A DNA stretch of 59,102 nucleotides from Thermoanaerobaculia bacterium (GCA_017883265.1 JADGNX010000003.1:1-59102), one strand, 5' to 3'; shown: positions 48,622-58,650, numbered from the stretch's first letter. The notes: generated by a model not told the origin, from the sequence alone. Program-made: numbers and translations.

Positions 48622-49146
48622 ATGACCGATCCGCGCTATCCAGTCGGGAGGTTTGCCAGGCCCGGTGAGCTGTCGATGGACGATCGAAAGGTGCTCATCG
48701 ATCAGATCGCCGCGGCGCCCGCGGCCCTGAGGGGGGCCGTTGCGGGACTGTCGGCGGCACAGCTTGGAACGCGCTATCGCGAAGGCGGATGGACCGTGCA
48801 GCAGGTGGTTCACCACCTCCCCGACAGTCATATGAATGCGTACACCCGGTTCAAGAAGGCGCTGACCGAGGACAATCCGACCATCAATCCGTTCATGGAA
48901 GACAAATGGGCGGAACTGAGCGATTCGCGCGAGGTTCCGCACGAGGTGTCGCTGACGCTGCTCGACTCCCTTCATACCCGCTGGCTTTCGATCCTCCGAG
49001 CCATGAAGGCCTCGGATTTTGCCAGGACACTCTTCCATCCGGAACATGGACAGATGCGACTCGACGACATGCTCGCGCTCTATTCCTGGCACGGCCGCCA
49101 CCACGTTGCGCAAATCACCTCGCTGCGAGAGAGGGAAGGGTGGTAG
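48622..49146 (+). CDS. YfiT/BstA-like DinB-superfamily putative metal-dependent hydrolase
   Basis: DPRYPVGRFARPGELSMDDRKVLIDQIAAAPAALR, WTVQQVVHHLPDSHMNAYTRFKKALTED, YSWHGRHHVAQI. Confidence 0.9.
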   Translation: MTDPRYPVGRFARPGELSMDDRKVLIDQIAAAPAALRGAVAGLSAAQLGTRYREGGWTVQQVVHHLPDSHMNAYTRFKKALTEDNPTINPFMEDKWAELSDSREVPHEVSLTLLDSLHTRWLSILRAMKASDFARTLFHPEHGQMRLDDMLALYSWHGRHHVAQITSLREREGW

Positions 49147-49157
49147 AAATTGAATCA

Positions 49158-49180
49158 AGAGTGAAGAGTGAAGGGTGAAG
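49158..49180. repeat. Low-complexity GTGAAGAGTGAAGGGTGAAG repeat, related to 44248-44326
   Basis: Reads AAGAGTGAAGAGTGAAGGGTGAAG immediately after the preceding CDS. Confidence 0.7.
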
Positions 49181-49264
49181 CAGAGTGAGGTGTTAGCTTG
49201 TAAAGTGGGCAGTCGATGGAAGGCGTCCGCCGATCTCTTCCATAGCAGCCTTCCACGATAAGTG

Positions 49265-49987
49265 TTACTGCTCCAGGGCGTCGACGATCGCGTTGCCGAT
49301 CTCCTCGTAGCGTCCATCGAAGTGATGCCCTCCCGGCTCCGGGAGCTTTCGAATCAGCTGCGGATCGAGCGTGCGGCAAAGCGAGTCCGGCTCCTTCTCG
49401 CCATACACGCAAAGCATGCGGTAGCCGCGCATCCTCTCGAGCTCCGGCGCCACCGGAAACTGAGCTTCGCGCGGGTGGTAGAACGGGATCCAGCTGGGGT
49501 GATATCGGAAGTCGATGGCCGGCTCGAGACCGAGAAAAGCGACGAGCCGTACGCGTTCGCGGAGGTCGGCTGGAAGGCGGCTGGCCATGAACGGCAGGAT
49601 GTCGGCTCCTCGCGAATAGCCGAGCAGGAGGATCGTGGAGCGATTCCAGCGGAGCATGTACGTCCGAAGGATCCGTTCCAGAGCGCACGCTGATTCTTCC
49701 GCGGTCCGCCTGTCGCGAAAGAAGGCCGGCGTCGAGAAGCCGACAACCGGGATTCCCCGCGCCCGAATGGGGTCGGTCACCTTCGCGTCGATGCGGCGCC
49801 ATCCGCCGTCGCCGGTCAGCATCACCGCAAACGCAGTGTTGGTCGCCCCCGTGGCCGGGAGCTCGACGAGCGGAAGACCGGCGACGTCGGCTCGAGCCGG
49901 GCAAGGCTCAATCGGAGCGCTCTGCGCCGGCGAAGGCGCCGATATGGCAAAAAGCAGGATCGCGCAGATCGGTAGACGGCAATGCAT
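49265..49987 (-). CDS. VirJ/AcvB-domain secreted alpha/beta hydrolase (copy B)
   Basis: Signal peptide MHCRLPICAILLFAISAPSPAQSA; LVELPATG...VMLTGDGGWRRIDAKV, LLGYSRGADILPFM, GGHHFDGRYEEIG. Confidence 0.85.
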   Translation of the reverse strand: MHCRLPICAILLFAISAPSPAQSAPIEPCPARADVAGLPLVELPATGATNTAFAVMLTGDGGWRRIDAKVTDPIRARGIPVVGFSTPAFFRDRRTAEESACALERILRTYMLRWNRSTILLLGYSRGADILPFMASRLPADLRERVRLVAFLGLEPAIDFRYHPSWIPFYHPREAQFPVAPELERMRGYRMLCVYGEKEPDSLCRTLDPQLIRKLPEPGGHHFDGRYEEIGNAIVDALEQ

Positions 49988-50049
49988 GCGGCGAGGAGAA
50001 CCGCTTGCCGGGCACACGTCATCCCGATGGCTGAACGAAGCCGGTGACG

Positions 50050-50745
50050 CTACTCGAGGTGGTCGAGAATGAGTTGAGCCAGCTTCTCGTATCCGCCGTC
50101 GAAGTGATGGGCCCCTTTCAGCGTCTGGATCACCACATTGGGCGCGCTCAGCTGCGGACAAAGCGAATCCTTGTCGTCCTGACCCCAGATGCAGAGGACC
50201 CTCTGCTGAGTGATCTTATCGAGCTCGGGACGAACTGGAAGGCCGACGGCCGCGTCGCGGAGCCAGTCGCTCATGTGAAACTCGAACTGCACCTTTGGAC
50301 TGGGGCCGAGCAACGCGATCAGGCGCACCCGCCCGAGTGCCTCCGGTGGCAATCGATTCGCCATCGCCGGAAGCACATCCGCTCCGCGCGAGTATCCGAT
50401 CAGGATCACGCGGCCTCTCTGCCAGATGGCAGCGTAGTGCTCGATGATGCGCTGCAGGTCGCGGGAGGCGTTTTCGGGAGTGCGCCGGGTCCAGAAATAA
50501 TCGAGCGCGTTCAAGCCGACGACCGGCATGCCTCGATCGGCCAGCACGCGCGCTATCGATCGGTCGATGCTGGCCCAGCCCCCGTCGCCCGAGATGAAGA
50601 TCACAAAAGTGTCCGAAGCTCCCTTGCTGGGAACCTCGATCAGGGGCAGCCCGAGCGCAGCGGCGCCGGTTGCCGCCCCCAACCGCGTGGAGGGAGCGGC
50701 CGCGAGGAGCAACGCCAGTCCGAGGACAGCGACGCGGGGGCTCAC
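50050..50745 (-). CDS. VirJ/AcvB-domain secreted alpha/beta hydrolase (copy A)
   Basis: LIEVPSKGASDTFVIFISGDGGWASIDRSI, LIGYSRGADVLPAMANRLP, GAHHFDGGYEKLAQLILDHLE; start overlaps the mprF stop by 4 nt. Confidence 0.87.
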   Translation of the reverse strand: MSPRVAVLGLALLLAAAPSTRLGAATGAAALGLPLIEVPSKGASDTFVIFISGDGGWASIDRSIARVLADRGMPVVGLNALDYFWTRRTPENASRDLQRIIEHYAAIWQRGRVILIGYSRGADVLPAMANRLPPEALGRVRLIALLGPSPKVQFEFHMSDWLRDAAVGLPVRPELDKITQQRVLCIWGQDDKDSLCPQLSAPNVVIQTLKGAHHFDGGYEKLAQLILDHLE

Positions 50746-53294
50746 TTGGAGACCACTCCGCGGATACCACCGGATATGAGCGCGGCCAGGTTGGTCAGAA
50801 TGATCGGCAGGACGAGTCCGCCGGGGGAGGCCAGATACGTCGGCTCCCAGTGCGGATCGAACTTCTCCTTGTATTGTCGAAGCCCCTGAAAATTGTAGAA
50901 GTTCTCACCAAAGCGATATGTCAGTGCCCCCAGGCGATTCCAGAGAGGTCCCAGCGAGCGATTCTCCAGTCCCGAGAGCGGGGCCATTCCCAGGTTGAAC
51001 CAGCGATAGCCTTCCGCCTTGCCCCATAACATCAGCTCGAGGAACATGTAGTCCATCGTCCCCGAGGGTGCGTCTGGTGTCTGGCGCATGAGGTCGACCG
51101 AAAACTCTTTCTTTTCACCGCCGCACCACAGATTCGCAAAGGCCACGATGCGGTCGCCCCGTTTCACGACGCAGAGCGGAAAGCGGCGTATGTAGTCCTC
51201 GACGAAGAATCCGAGGGAGAAGCCTTTCTCTCGGGTTCTCTTCTCGGCCAGCCAGGCGTCTGAGATCGCCCGGATCTCGGCGAGATGCCCATCGACATCG
51301 GGCTGCGGAATGATCTGAAAGCTGCAACCCTCCGATTCGATCCGACGCTGCAGCTTCCGAAGCCATTTGCGGGATCCGCCCTCCAGGGAAAAGTCGTCCA
51401 GCGGGACGCGTGCTTCCTCGCCGATCTTCTGGATAGCCAGTCCGAGATCGATGTAGTACGGAAGATTATCGCGCTGCACCTCGTAGAAGACAGGCCAGCC
51501 TGCGTGCAGATCGCAGAGCTGTCGGAACTTCCAGATGAGCTCTCTTCTCTCTTCCGACGGACCGACCGGGTCGCCCATGGAGATCCAGCTGCGCCCTTCG
51601 ACCCCGTACATGATGAAAGCACGTCCGCTGTCGCTGAAGAGAAGCGGCTTGTCGCCCAGAAGTGCCAGGGAGGCCGCGCTGCTGGGATCGAAGGCTGCTA
51701 TTTCCTGGGCCCGCTGCAGAACCATGGCGCCGGGCAGGTCCGGATCGGGAGGGCTCGGCCGCAGCAGGCGGGCGATGGCGAAGAAGAGAACCCCGCCGAG
51801 AACACCGACCGATGCGCGGAGAAAACGGGGTGCGTCGCCGCGAAAGCTGAATCGCCACCAGAGATCCTGAGAGTAGTCCACATGCTTGTAGGAGAAGAAA
51901 CCGAGCCACAGCGAGCAGATGAGAACCAATGCGATGGCAGCGATCCATCCAGGGGTGAACGCTTCGCTGAAGAGCTTGGTCCGCCGATAGAAATGCCGCC
52001 GCGAGGCGATGAGCGTCAGCAGCATGACCAGGACAATTCCGGCTTCCTCGAAGTCGAGCCCCTTGAAGAGTTGAAAGACCATGGCCGCGCTGAGCACCAC
52101 GACCGTCAGATGGTATGCAGCATCCAGTCTCCGCTGCAGTCCTCGCGCGAGCAGGAGCAACCCGGCCCCTGCGATGCTGCCGAGAAAGTGGGAGAGCTCG
52201 ACGATTGGCAGGGGAAAGATGTGGCGGAGCTGCGCCGTGCGGCTGTGAATCGTCGGGGTGGCTCCGGAGAAGAGCAGGACAGCGCCGGCAACGAATGTGG
52301 CGAAGGCCAGAATCGTCGGCGTGATCCCCGGTGCCCATCGACCGAAGAGCCGCCCTACGCGAGCCACCCCCTCACGTCGCTCGAGAACCTCGTGCGTCCC
52401 GAGGAGAATCGTCGCAACGATCAGAGGAAAGAGATAGTAGATGGCGCGGAAGGCCAGCAGCGATCCGAGGATTGCCGCCGCCGGGAAATAGGGCGCCAGG
52501 AGCAGCAGCATGAGCGCTTCGAAAACCCCCAGCCCTCCTGGGACGTTGCTGGCGACACCTGCGATCTGAGCGAGGAGAAAGAAGGCCAGAAACCGGATGA
52601 AGGTGAGAGGGAGCGCATCGGGGAGCAGGACATACAACACGCTCGCCGCAATCAGCCAGTCGATCAGAGAGATCGCTGCCTGGCCGATGAAAATCGGGAT
52701 GGTCGGAAGCGGGAACTCCCAACCGCGCACCTGGATCGGCCGGCGGTGGCCGATGATCCACGCTGCGTAAAACACGGGGGGGATGAGCAGCAGCACTCCA
52801 AGGAGCCGGATGGAGGCGAACGGGATGTGGACCGACAGCGGAAGGGGCGGAGGGTGGAGCAGAAAAATGCCCCCGGCGAGCAGAACGAAGCCAAGCCAGA
52901 AACTGATGGCGCAGAATGCGATGACCTTGGCCACGTCGATGGTCGACAGCCGCCATGCGGTGTAAAGGCGATAGCGGAGCGATCCACCGACCAGCCCCGA
53001 CATTCCCATGGTGTTGTTGAACGCGTAGCCGATGAAGGAGGCCAGAGCGATCCGCCCGTAGGCCATCGGCTGCTGGATGTAGCGGAAGGCCAGCGTGTCG
53101 TAACCGGTCATGACCATGTAGCCGCATAGCGTCAGCAGCACCGAAAGCATGAGGCGCTCGGTTCCGATCGTGCCGAGATACGCCATCACCTCGCGGTAGC
53201 GGTACGCAGCCAGAGTGTGCTGGAGGATCCTGAGCGAGATCGCGAAGAGCGCGACGACGATCAGCGGTTTTAGGAAAGGCTGAAGCCGCTTCAT
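50742..53294 (-). CDS. mprF: Bifunctional aminoacyl-phosphatidylglycerol synthetase/flippase MprF
   Basis: N-terminal polytopic flippase region with GVASNVPGGLGVFEALML; C-terminal DUF2156-like synthetase domain (GVEGRSWISMGDPVGP, GTMDYMFLELMLWGKAEGYRWFNLGMAPLSGLE). Confidence 0.93.
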   Translation of the reverse strand: MKRLQPFLKPLIVVALFAISLRILQHTLAAYRYREVMAYLGTIGTERLMLSVLLTLCGYMVMTGYDTLAFRYIQQPMAYGRIALASFIGYAFNNTMGMSGLVGGSLRYRLYTAWRLSTIDVAKVIAFCAISFWLGFVLLAGGIFLLHPPPLPLSVHIPFASIRLLGVLLLIPPVFYAAWIIGHRRPIQVRGWEFPLPTIPIFIGQAAISLIDWLIAASVLYVLLPDALPLTFIRFLAFFLLAQIAGVASNVPGGLGVFEALMLLLLAPYFPAAAILGSLLAFRAIYYLFPLIVATILLGTHEVLERREGVARVGRLFGRWAPGITPTILAFATFVAGAVLLFSGATPTIHSRTAQLRHIFPLPIVELSHFLGSIAGAGLLLLARGLQRRLDAAYHLTVVVLSAAMVFQLFKGLDFEEAGIVLVMLLTLIASRRHFYRRTKLFSEAFTPGWIAAIALVLICSLWLGFFSYKHVDYSQDLWWRFSFRGDAPRFLRASVGVLGGVLFFAIARLLRPSPPDPDLPGAMVLQRAQEIAAFDPSSAASLALLGDKPLLFSDSGRAFIMYGVEGRSWISMGDPVGPSEERRELIWKFRQLCDLHAGWPVFYEVQRDNLPYYIDLGLAIQKIGEEARVPLDDFSLEGGSRKWLRKLQRRIESEGCSFQIIPQPDVDGHLAEIRAISDAWLAEKRTREKGFSLGFFVEDYIRRFPLCVVKRGDRIVAFANLWCGGEKKEFSVDLMRQTPDAPSGTMDYMFLELMLWGKAEGYRWFNLGMAPLSGLENRSLGPLWNRLGALTYRFGENFYNFQGLRQYKEKFDPHWEPTYLASPGGLVLPIILTNLAALISGGIRGVVSK

Positions 53295-53418
53295 CCGGTG
53301 AGATTCTATAAGTGAACGGTTCCGCGGGCTGTGACGGGCGTGTCATCAAGGCCGTGATGAGGCAGGAAACTGTGTCGGAGTGCGACGCCTCAGGCCTCAG
53401 GCCGCAGATCCATTGCCA

Positions 53419-53751
53419 TCATCGCCCGACCATCGGCACCGTCTGCGCCTCGGCGCTTCGGCCCACTCCTCGTCCGTCTGCGAGCTCCGGCCAGATCGCT
53501 TCGACCGGTCGCTTCTCACCAGCGGCGAAGCGTGCGTCGATACGCCGCACATAAGCGGTCGGGGCCGAAGTGTAACGAGCCCCCTGGCCTCCTTTGCGTA
53601 GCAACACCTGTTCATGTCCCAGAAGCGTGCGGACGTAGAGCTCTTTCTCGCTCCCGCCCATCCCCTGCCACCCCTCGCGAGAAAGAGGGTGAGGAGCGCA
53701 GGCCACGAGCAGGAGGATCGCAGCCGTCGCCCATGGCCATCGGGCGCTCAT
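53419..53751 (-). CDS. Small putative lipoprotein
   Basis: N-terminus MSARWPWATAAILLLVAC with lipobox-like LVAC; overlaps the nadE stop on the same strand. Confidence 0.6.
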   Translation of the reverse strand: MSARWPWATAAILLLVACAPHPLSREGWQGMGGSEKELYVRTLLGHEQVLLRKGGQGARYTSAPTAYVRRIDARFAAGEKRPVEAIWPELADGRGVGRSAEAQTVPMVGR

Positions 53752-55403
53752 CGCGGCTGCTCGGAGCGCCAGCGTTGTGCGATCGGCATCTGCCGTCCGC
53801 TGCCGAATGCTGTAGTCGACACCTTGATCGTCGGGGCCGCCTGACGGCGCTTGAATTCGCTGGTGTCGACCATCCGCAGCACCCTCTTCACCAGCTCGCG
53901 ATCGTAGCCGGCCGCTGCGATCTCATCGACCTCCTTCCACTCTTCGATGTACAGCCTGAGGATTCCATCGAGGATGTCGTACGGCGGCAGCGAGTCCTGA
54001 TCGGTCTGGTTAGGCCGCAGCTCCGCGGAAGGCGGCTTGGTAATCGTCGATGGAGGGATGACCGCACCCTTCCGATTCAGCCATTGCGCCACTTTGTAAA
54101 CGGTCGTCTTGTAGAGATCGCCGAGGAGCGAAAGCCCGCCCGCCATGTCGCCATAGAGAGTGCAGTAGCCGACCGCCATCTCCGACTTGTTCCCGGTGCT
54201 GAGGACCATGGCCCCGGTTCTGTTCGACCAGGCCATGAGGATGTTGCCGCGAATCCTGGCCTGCACGTTCTCGTTCGTGACGTCGAAGCGCCGGGTACCG
54301 AAAAGCTGATCGAAGGACGCTTCATACGCGCTGTAAATCGAGTCGATGGGGATGAGGCGGAATTCGATGCCGAGGTTCTCGGCCAGAAGACGGGCGTCGT
54401 CGACGCTGCCCTGCGAAGAGAATCGCGACGGCATGGCGATTCCGGTGACGTGTCCCTCGCCCAGGGCCTCGACAGCGATGGCCGCCGTGACGGCCGAGTC
54501 GATTCCGCCCGAGAGGCCGATGACGACGTCTGTGAAGCCGCATTTGCCGATGTAATCCCGCAGGCCGAGGATCAGGCCCCTGCCGATTTCTTCGTCTTCG
54601 GCCAGCAGCAGCACGGAGTCGCATGGCGATCCGGAAAGGCTGACCAGAGTGCCATCCGATTCAAACGGTCTGGCGCAGTAGATGGTCCGGCCGCTGGCGT
54701 CGATGACGATGCTCGATCCGTCGAAGAGCAACTCGTCGTTTCCTCCGACCTGATTGCAGTAGACCAGCGGCAACCTGTAGCGTCTGGCGATCTCCGAGAA
54801 GAGCTCGTACCGTGTCCGCCGCTTCCCGACGTTGAAGGGAGATGCCGAGATGTTCAGGAGCATCTGACATCCCTTGCCGGCCAGCTGATCGACCGGATTG
54901 TTGCGGTAGAGGCGGCTGCCGCCGATCTCTTCCTGGAACCAGAAATCCTCGCAGATCAGTACGCCGGCCGTTTGCCCGAAAAGCTGAACGGTGTGAACCG
55001 CGGCGGCTGGCTCGAAGTACCGAAGCTCGTCGAAGACGTCGTACGTCGGCAGAAGCGTCTTGTGTTGCTCCAGCAGGACCCTGCCGCGTTGAGCGATGAC
55101 CGCCGAGTTGCGCAACCGTTTCCCATGGGGCTCGCTGTTGCGGGTGACGCAGCCGAAGATCAGAGCGGTCTCGCCGGTCATGGCGGCGAGCGAGTCCCGG
55201 ATGGCCAGATTGGCGTCGACGAACGCGCTGCGGTCGAGGAGGTCGCGCGGCGGGTAGCCGGTGACTGCAAGCTCCGGAACCATGACGATTTCAGCTCCTG
55301 CCCGGGCGCCCTCCGAGTAGGCGCGGCGGATCAACTCGGCGTTTGCCTCGAGAGCCCCGACGGTCGGGTTGAGCTGGCCGAGATAAATCTTCATGTCAGG
55401 CAT
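53748..55403 (-). CDS. nadE: Glutamine-dependent NAD+ synthetase
   Basis: N-terminal nitrilase domain (MKIYLGQLNPTVGALEAN, VPELAVTGYPPRDLL, LICEDFW) and synthetase IGLSGGIDSAVTAAIAVEALG. Start at 55403 or 55394. Confidence 0.95.
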   Translation of the reverse strand: MPDMKIYLGQLNPTVGALEANAELIRRAYSEGARAGAEIVMVPELAVTGYPPRDLLDRSAFVDANLAIRDSLAAMTGETALIFGCVTRNSEPHGKRLRNSAVIAQRGRVLLEQHKTLLPTYDVFDELRYFEPAAAVHTVQLFGQTAGVLICEDFWFQEEIGGSRLYRNNPVDQLAGKGCQMLLNISASPFNVGKRRTRYELFSEIARRYRLPLVYCNQVGGNDELLFDGSSIVIDASGRTIYCARPFESDGTLVSLSGSPCDSVLLLAEDEEIGRGLILGLRDYIGKCGFTDVVIGLSGGIDSAVTAAIAVEALGEGHVTGIAMPSRFSSQGSVDDARLLAENLGIEFRLIPIDSIYSAYEASFDQLFGTRRFDVTNENVQARIRGNILMAWSNRTGAMVLSTGNKSEMAVGYCTLYGDMAGGLSLLGDLYKTTVYKVAQWLNRKGAVIPPSTITKPPSAELRPNQTDQDSLPPYDILDGILRLYIEEWKEVDEIAAAGYDRELVKRVLRMVDTSEFKRRQAAPTIKVSTTAFGSGRQMPIAQRWRSEQPR

Positions 55404-55479
55404 CGATTCTAAGCCATGGTGAGAGCGAGTCACGGCTGGGGGGCTCGCTGGTTGCAGCGTTCGCCTCGTTTTTGCAAGG

Positions 55480-56364
55480 ATGATGTGGGACAGCGAGGTG
55501 ACGGGAATGGCCGAGGACGAAGAGTGGAGCACATTGAGTGTCAAGGGGCAGAGTCGTTCCCGCGAGATCGAAGTAATCCGGCACCGGTATCGCGAGCATC
55601 TCGCCGCTTTGCAGCGACTGGCGGCCGACTCGCCTACCGAACGGCTGGCGGGCGAATATCGGCGCCTTCAGGAGGACATTCATCGTTCCATCTCCAAGCT
55701 CGACGAGATCGATGGCAGCGGCCTCGCAGTGGACCCGCGGGTCGACACCGCTGTGGGAAGAGCGACGACGCGCTCAGTCCCGGCGGGAGAGCGGGCCATC
55801 GAACCGGCCGGCTCAATCGATCGCGCCATCTACTCGGATGACGCGACTCGAATCGGTCACGGCGGGCCGGGCTCCGGAGCGCGTGTCATGCTGATTGCCC
55901 TCGTCGGAATCGTCGTCCTGGCCGTCCTCGGATTCTTTGTGTGGCGAGCCTCCTCGCACTCCAAAGAGCCCGATCGCATCGTGGAGGAGCGCACCGCGAC
56001 TGCCGGGACCGTCCACGAAGAACAGCCCGCCGTGGCAGCCACAGCTCCCCCCGAATCGCTGCTCAAGATCGTTCCCGCTTCGGCCGACTACGGCACGATC
56101 CGCAAGGGGACACGCGCCGTCCGCCAGTTCGAGATCACCAACGGAGGAACGGCTCCTCTCCCTATCCGCGCTTCGCGATCGAACTGCCGTTGTCTCTTCT
56201 ACGAATACTCCGGACAGATTGCTCCGAAGAAGAAGGAGAGCATCACCGTCACCATCGATGGAGCCAAAGCGAAACGAGGGCCGCTCGACGAAACGGTTCA
56301 GGTAGCATCGAAGAACGATCAGACGATGACGGCGTCATTCTCAATCCACGCGGTCATCAAGTAG
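55480..56364 (+). CDS. Single-TM protein with C-terminal DUF1573-like Ig/ASH domain
   Basis: Charged N-terminal region, TM (VMLIALVGIVVLAVLGFFVW), then ADYGTIRKGTRAVRQFEITNGGTAPLPIRASRSNCRCL. Confidence 0.75.
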   Translation: MMWDSEVTGMAEDEEWSTLSVKGQSRSREIEVIRHRYREHLAALQRLAADSPTERLAGEYRRLQEDIHRSISKLDEIDGSGLAVDPRVDTAVGRATTRSVPAGERAIEPAGSIDRAIYSDDATRIGHGGPGSGARVMLIALVGIVVLAVLGFFVWRASSHSKEPDRIVEERTATAGTVHEEQPAVAATAPPESLLKIVPASADYGTIRKGTRAVRQFEITNGGTAPLPIRASRSNCRCLFYEYSGQIAPKKKESITVTIDGAKAKRGPLDETVQVASKNDQTMTASFSIHAVIK

Positions 56365-56375
56365 TTGGAAGTCCC

Positions 56376-58478
56376 TCAGTGCGGCCGCGACTGCAGAAAC
56401 CGCAGGTACGAGTCGATGTTCGCGGGCGAAGGTTTGAGATGCAGCGCATTCGTCAGCAGTGTGTTGCTGCCGTCATGGTCGATGGCCATGGCCTTCGTGA
56501 CGTGGCCGATCGCATCTCCGATCCGGCCCTGCCTGGCCTCGAGTAGCGCCGTGTAGATCAAAGGCTCGGGTGAGCCGGTGCGGAGCGCTGCGGCGCGGCT
56601 GAACTTCTCGAGCGCTGCGGCATCGCGCTCATGCCGGGTCAGAATGGCGCCGAGGTTCATCAGTGCATCGTAGAGTCCGGGCTCCAGACGCAGCGCGCTC
56701 TGGTAGTGGCGGATGGCGTCGTCATCACGGCCCACCCTGGCCAGCGCCGCCCCGAGATCGTTCTCTATCTCGGCCGAGTCGGGATCTTCCGCGGCGGCCT
56801 GCTCGTAGAACGCGATTGCCTCAGCCGGTTTCTCCTCGGCAATCCGAAGATCGCCCTCCAGCTTCGGACTGCGTCGAATGCCCAGCGCCGTCTGCAGTTC
56901 GCGCGTTGCCGCTGCCCGATCGCCGCGCACCAGCTCGAGCGCGCCGAGGTTCTGGTGCGCTTCGACACTTTGCGGCATGAGCCGGATGGCCATCGCAAAC
57001 TCGCCGCGCGCGGCATCGGTCCGACCCTGGCTCTGCAGCACCAGGCCCAGCGCGTTGTGCGCCTGCGCATCGTTGGGGTTCATGGCCAGCGCTCTCGACA
57101 GCTCCGATGCCGCTCGATCGTAGTCATGCCGGTCGAGCCACGCCGTGCCGAGATAGCGGTGGGCGAGAAAGTTCGGATCGGTGGAGTGGGCAGCATGGGC
57201 GAAGAGAGTGACCGAGTCGCGAAAGTATCGCGCCTCCGTCGCCGAAGCTACCGCGCATCCCGCGATCAGCAAGGCGCCGGCCATTGCCAGCCATCGGCGT
57301 GCTTCCCGGGCGGGGAACAGATCGGCCGCCAGCCAGACCGCGCCGATGAAGATGCCGATCAGCGGCACGTAGGTGTAGCGGTCGGCCATCGCCTGCTCTC
57401 CAACCTGGACGATTCCGATGACCGGGACCAGCGATCCGATGAACCAGAGCCATCCCGTCACGAGATAGCGGCGCCGCGCGCCGTATACGAGAACGGCAAC
57501 GGTGATTGCGAGGAGCAGCAACGTTGCGCCGGTGGCCAGAGAAGGCGAGATCACGCGACGGTACGGATAGACGATGGCCAGACCGGCCGGCAGAAGGGTC
57601 TTGCCAAGATAGCCGGCGTAGGCAATCGAAGCATTCGCGGCGCGCGCCAGCAGTGGCACGTTGACCACGCTGGCCATCGCGGATCGCTGAGCCGCCAGGG
57701 TCACGGCACTGGAGATTGCCACCATGATGAAGAGCGGCACCTTTTCGATGATCAGCGGATCGATCGTCCTGCGATCCAGTCGCTTCATGCGGTCGAGAGG
57801 CCACCAGTCGAGGAGCAGCATGAGAAACGGAGCCGTCACCAGCATCGGTTTGGCCATGAGACCGAGGGCGAACGAAGCGATCACGAGGCCATACCAGAGT
57901 GGCTTTCTCGTCCAGCTCCATCGAGCGTAGAACAGAAAGGTGAGCATCAGTAGAACGGTGCTCAGCACATCCTTCCGCTCGGACAGCCAGGCGACCGATT
58001 CCACATGGAGCGGGTGAACGGCGAAGAGCGCGGCGACCATCGCGCTGCGCCAGAGGGCGCCGGTGGCCTCCGACAACAGCAGAAAGAGGACGGCGGCCGC
58101 CGCTGCATGCAGGGCCACGTTCACCAGGAGGTGCAGTCCCGGCCGCATCCCGAACAGCTGGACGTCCAGCATGTGAGAAAGCCATGTGACAGGATGCCAG
58201 TTGGAAGCGTGAAAGGTGGTGAAGGCCCAGCGGAAGCCTTGCGCCGTCAGGCCGCTCTTAACCTGCGGATTCCGCGAAACGTAATCGGGATCGTCGTAGA
58301 TGAGGAAGGTGTGGGTGGCGAGCTGTCCGAAAACTGCGGCGACGATGGCGCAGAGGCCGGCGATGATGGCCATTGATGGAGGACCGAAGGGGAGTGCGCC
58401 GGAGAGGACCGCGTCGGCGGAGACCGCATCGCGACCCTCGAGCCGCTGTTCCTTTTTCGATCGTGAACGCTTTCCCAT
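56376..58478 (-). CDS. TMTC-like polytopic protein with C-terminal TPR repeats
   Basis: YDDPDYVSRNPQVKSGLTAQGFRWAFTTFHASNWHPVTWLSHMLDVQLFG, HPLHVESVAWLSERKDVLS, several TPRs. Confidence 0.88.
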   Translation of the reverse strand: MGKRSRSKKEQRLEGRDAVSADAVLSGALPFGPPSMAIIAGLCAIVAAVFGQLATHTFLIYDDPDYVSRNPQVKSGLTAQGFRWAFTTFHASNWHPVTWLSHMLDVQLFGMRPGLHLLVNVALHAAAAAVLFLLLSEATGALWRSAMVAALFAVHPLHVESVAWLSERKDVLSTVLLMLTFLFYARWSWTRKPLWYGLVIASFALGLMAKPMLVTAPFLMLLLDWWPLDRMKRLDRRTIDPLIIEKVPLFIMVAISSAVTLAAQRSAMASVVNVPLLARAANASIAYAGYLGKTLLPAGLAIVYPYRRVISPSLATGATLLLLAITVAVLVYGARRRYLVTGWLWFIGSLVPVIGIVQVGEQAMADRYTYVPLIGIFIGAVWLAADLFPAREARRWLAMAGALLIAGCAVASATEARYFRDSVTLFAHAAHSTDPNFLAHRYLGTAWLDRHDYDRAASELSRALAMNPNDAQAHNALGLVLQSQGRTDAARGEFAMAIRLMPQSVEAHQNLGALELVRGDRAAATRELQTALGIRRSPKLEGDLRIAEEKPAEAIAFYEQAAAEDPDSAEIENDLGAALARVGRDDDAIRHYQSALRLEPGLYDALMNLGAILTRHERDAAALEKFSRAAALRTGSPEPLIYTALLEARQGRIGDAIGHVTKAMAIDHDGSNTLLTNALHLKPSPANIDSYLRFLQSRPH

Positions 58479-58588
58479 CAGGAGCCCGCGCGCGGGCGGC
58501 GGCTAGTCTGTACGAGGTCATGGCGAGTGACAAGGGTCCAGGTGGCCGCGGAGCCGATCCATTGGAGCAGCGGCCGCTTGGGGCGCCT

Positions 58589-58624
58589 TGTAGCACAGAC
58601 AAGCACAGACACTTCTGTCTGTGC
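58589..58624. repeat. Second copy of the palindromic end of the 175-bp element (TGTAGCACAGACAAGCACAGACACTTCTGTCTGTGC)
   Basis: Contains GCACAGACACTTCTGTCTGTGC identical to 17402-17423, preceded by a duplicated TGTAGCACAGAC. Confidence 0.85.
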
Positions 58625-58650
58625 CGCGGGTGGCTGACTCGCCACGAGCG

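Noticed and set aside
51285-53129. 614-aa plus-strand ORF, highly charged
   Set aside because: Antisense to mprF; charged composition is the expected complement of a hydrophobic membrane gene.
53532-55412. 626-aa plus-strand ORF
   Set aside because: Antisense to nadE; shadow ORF.
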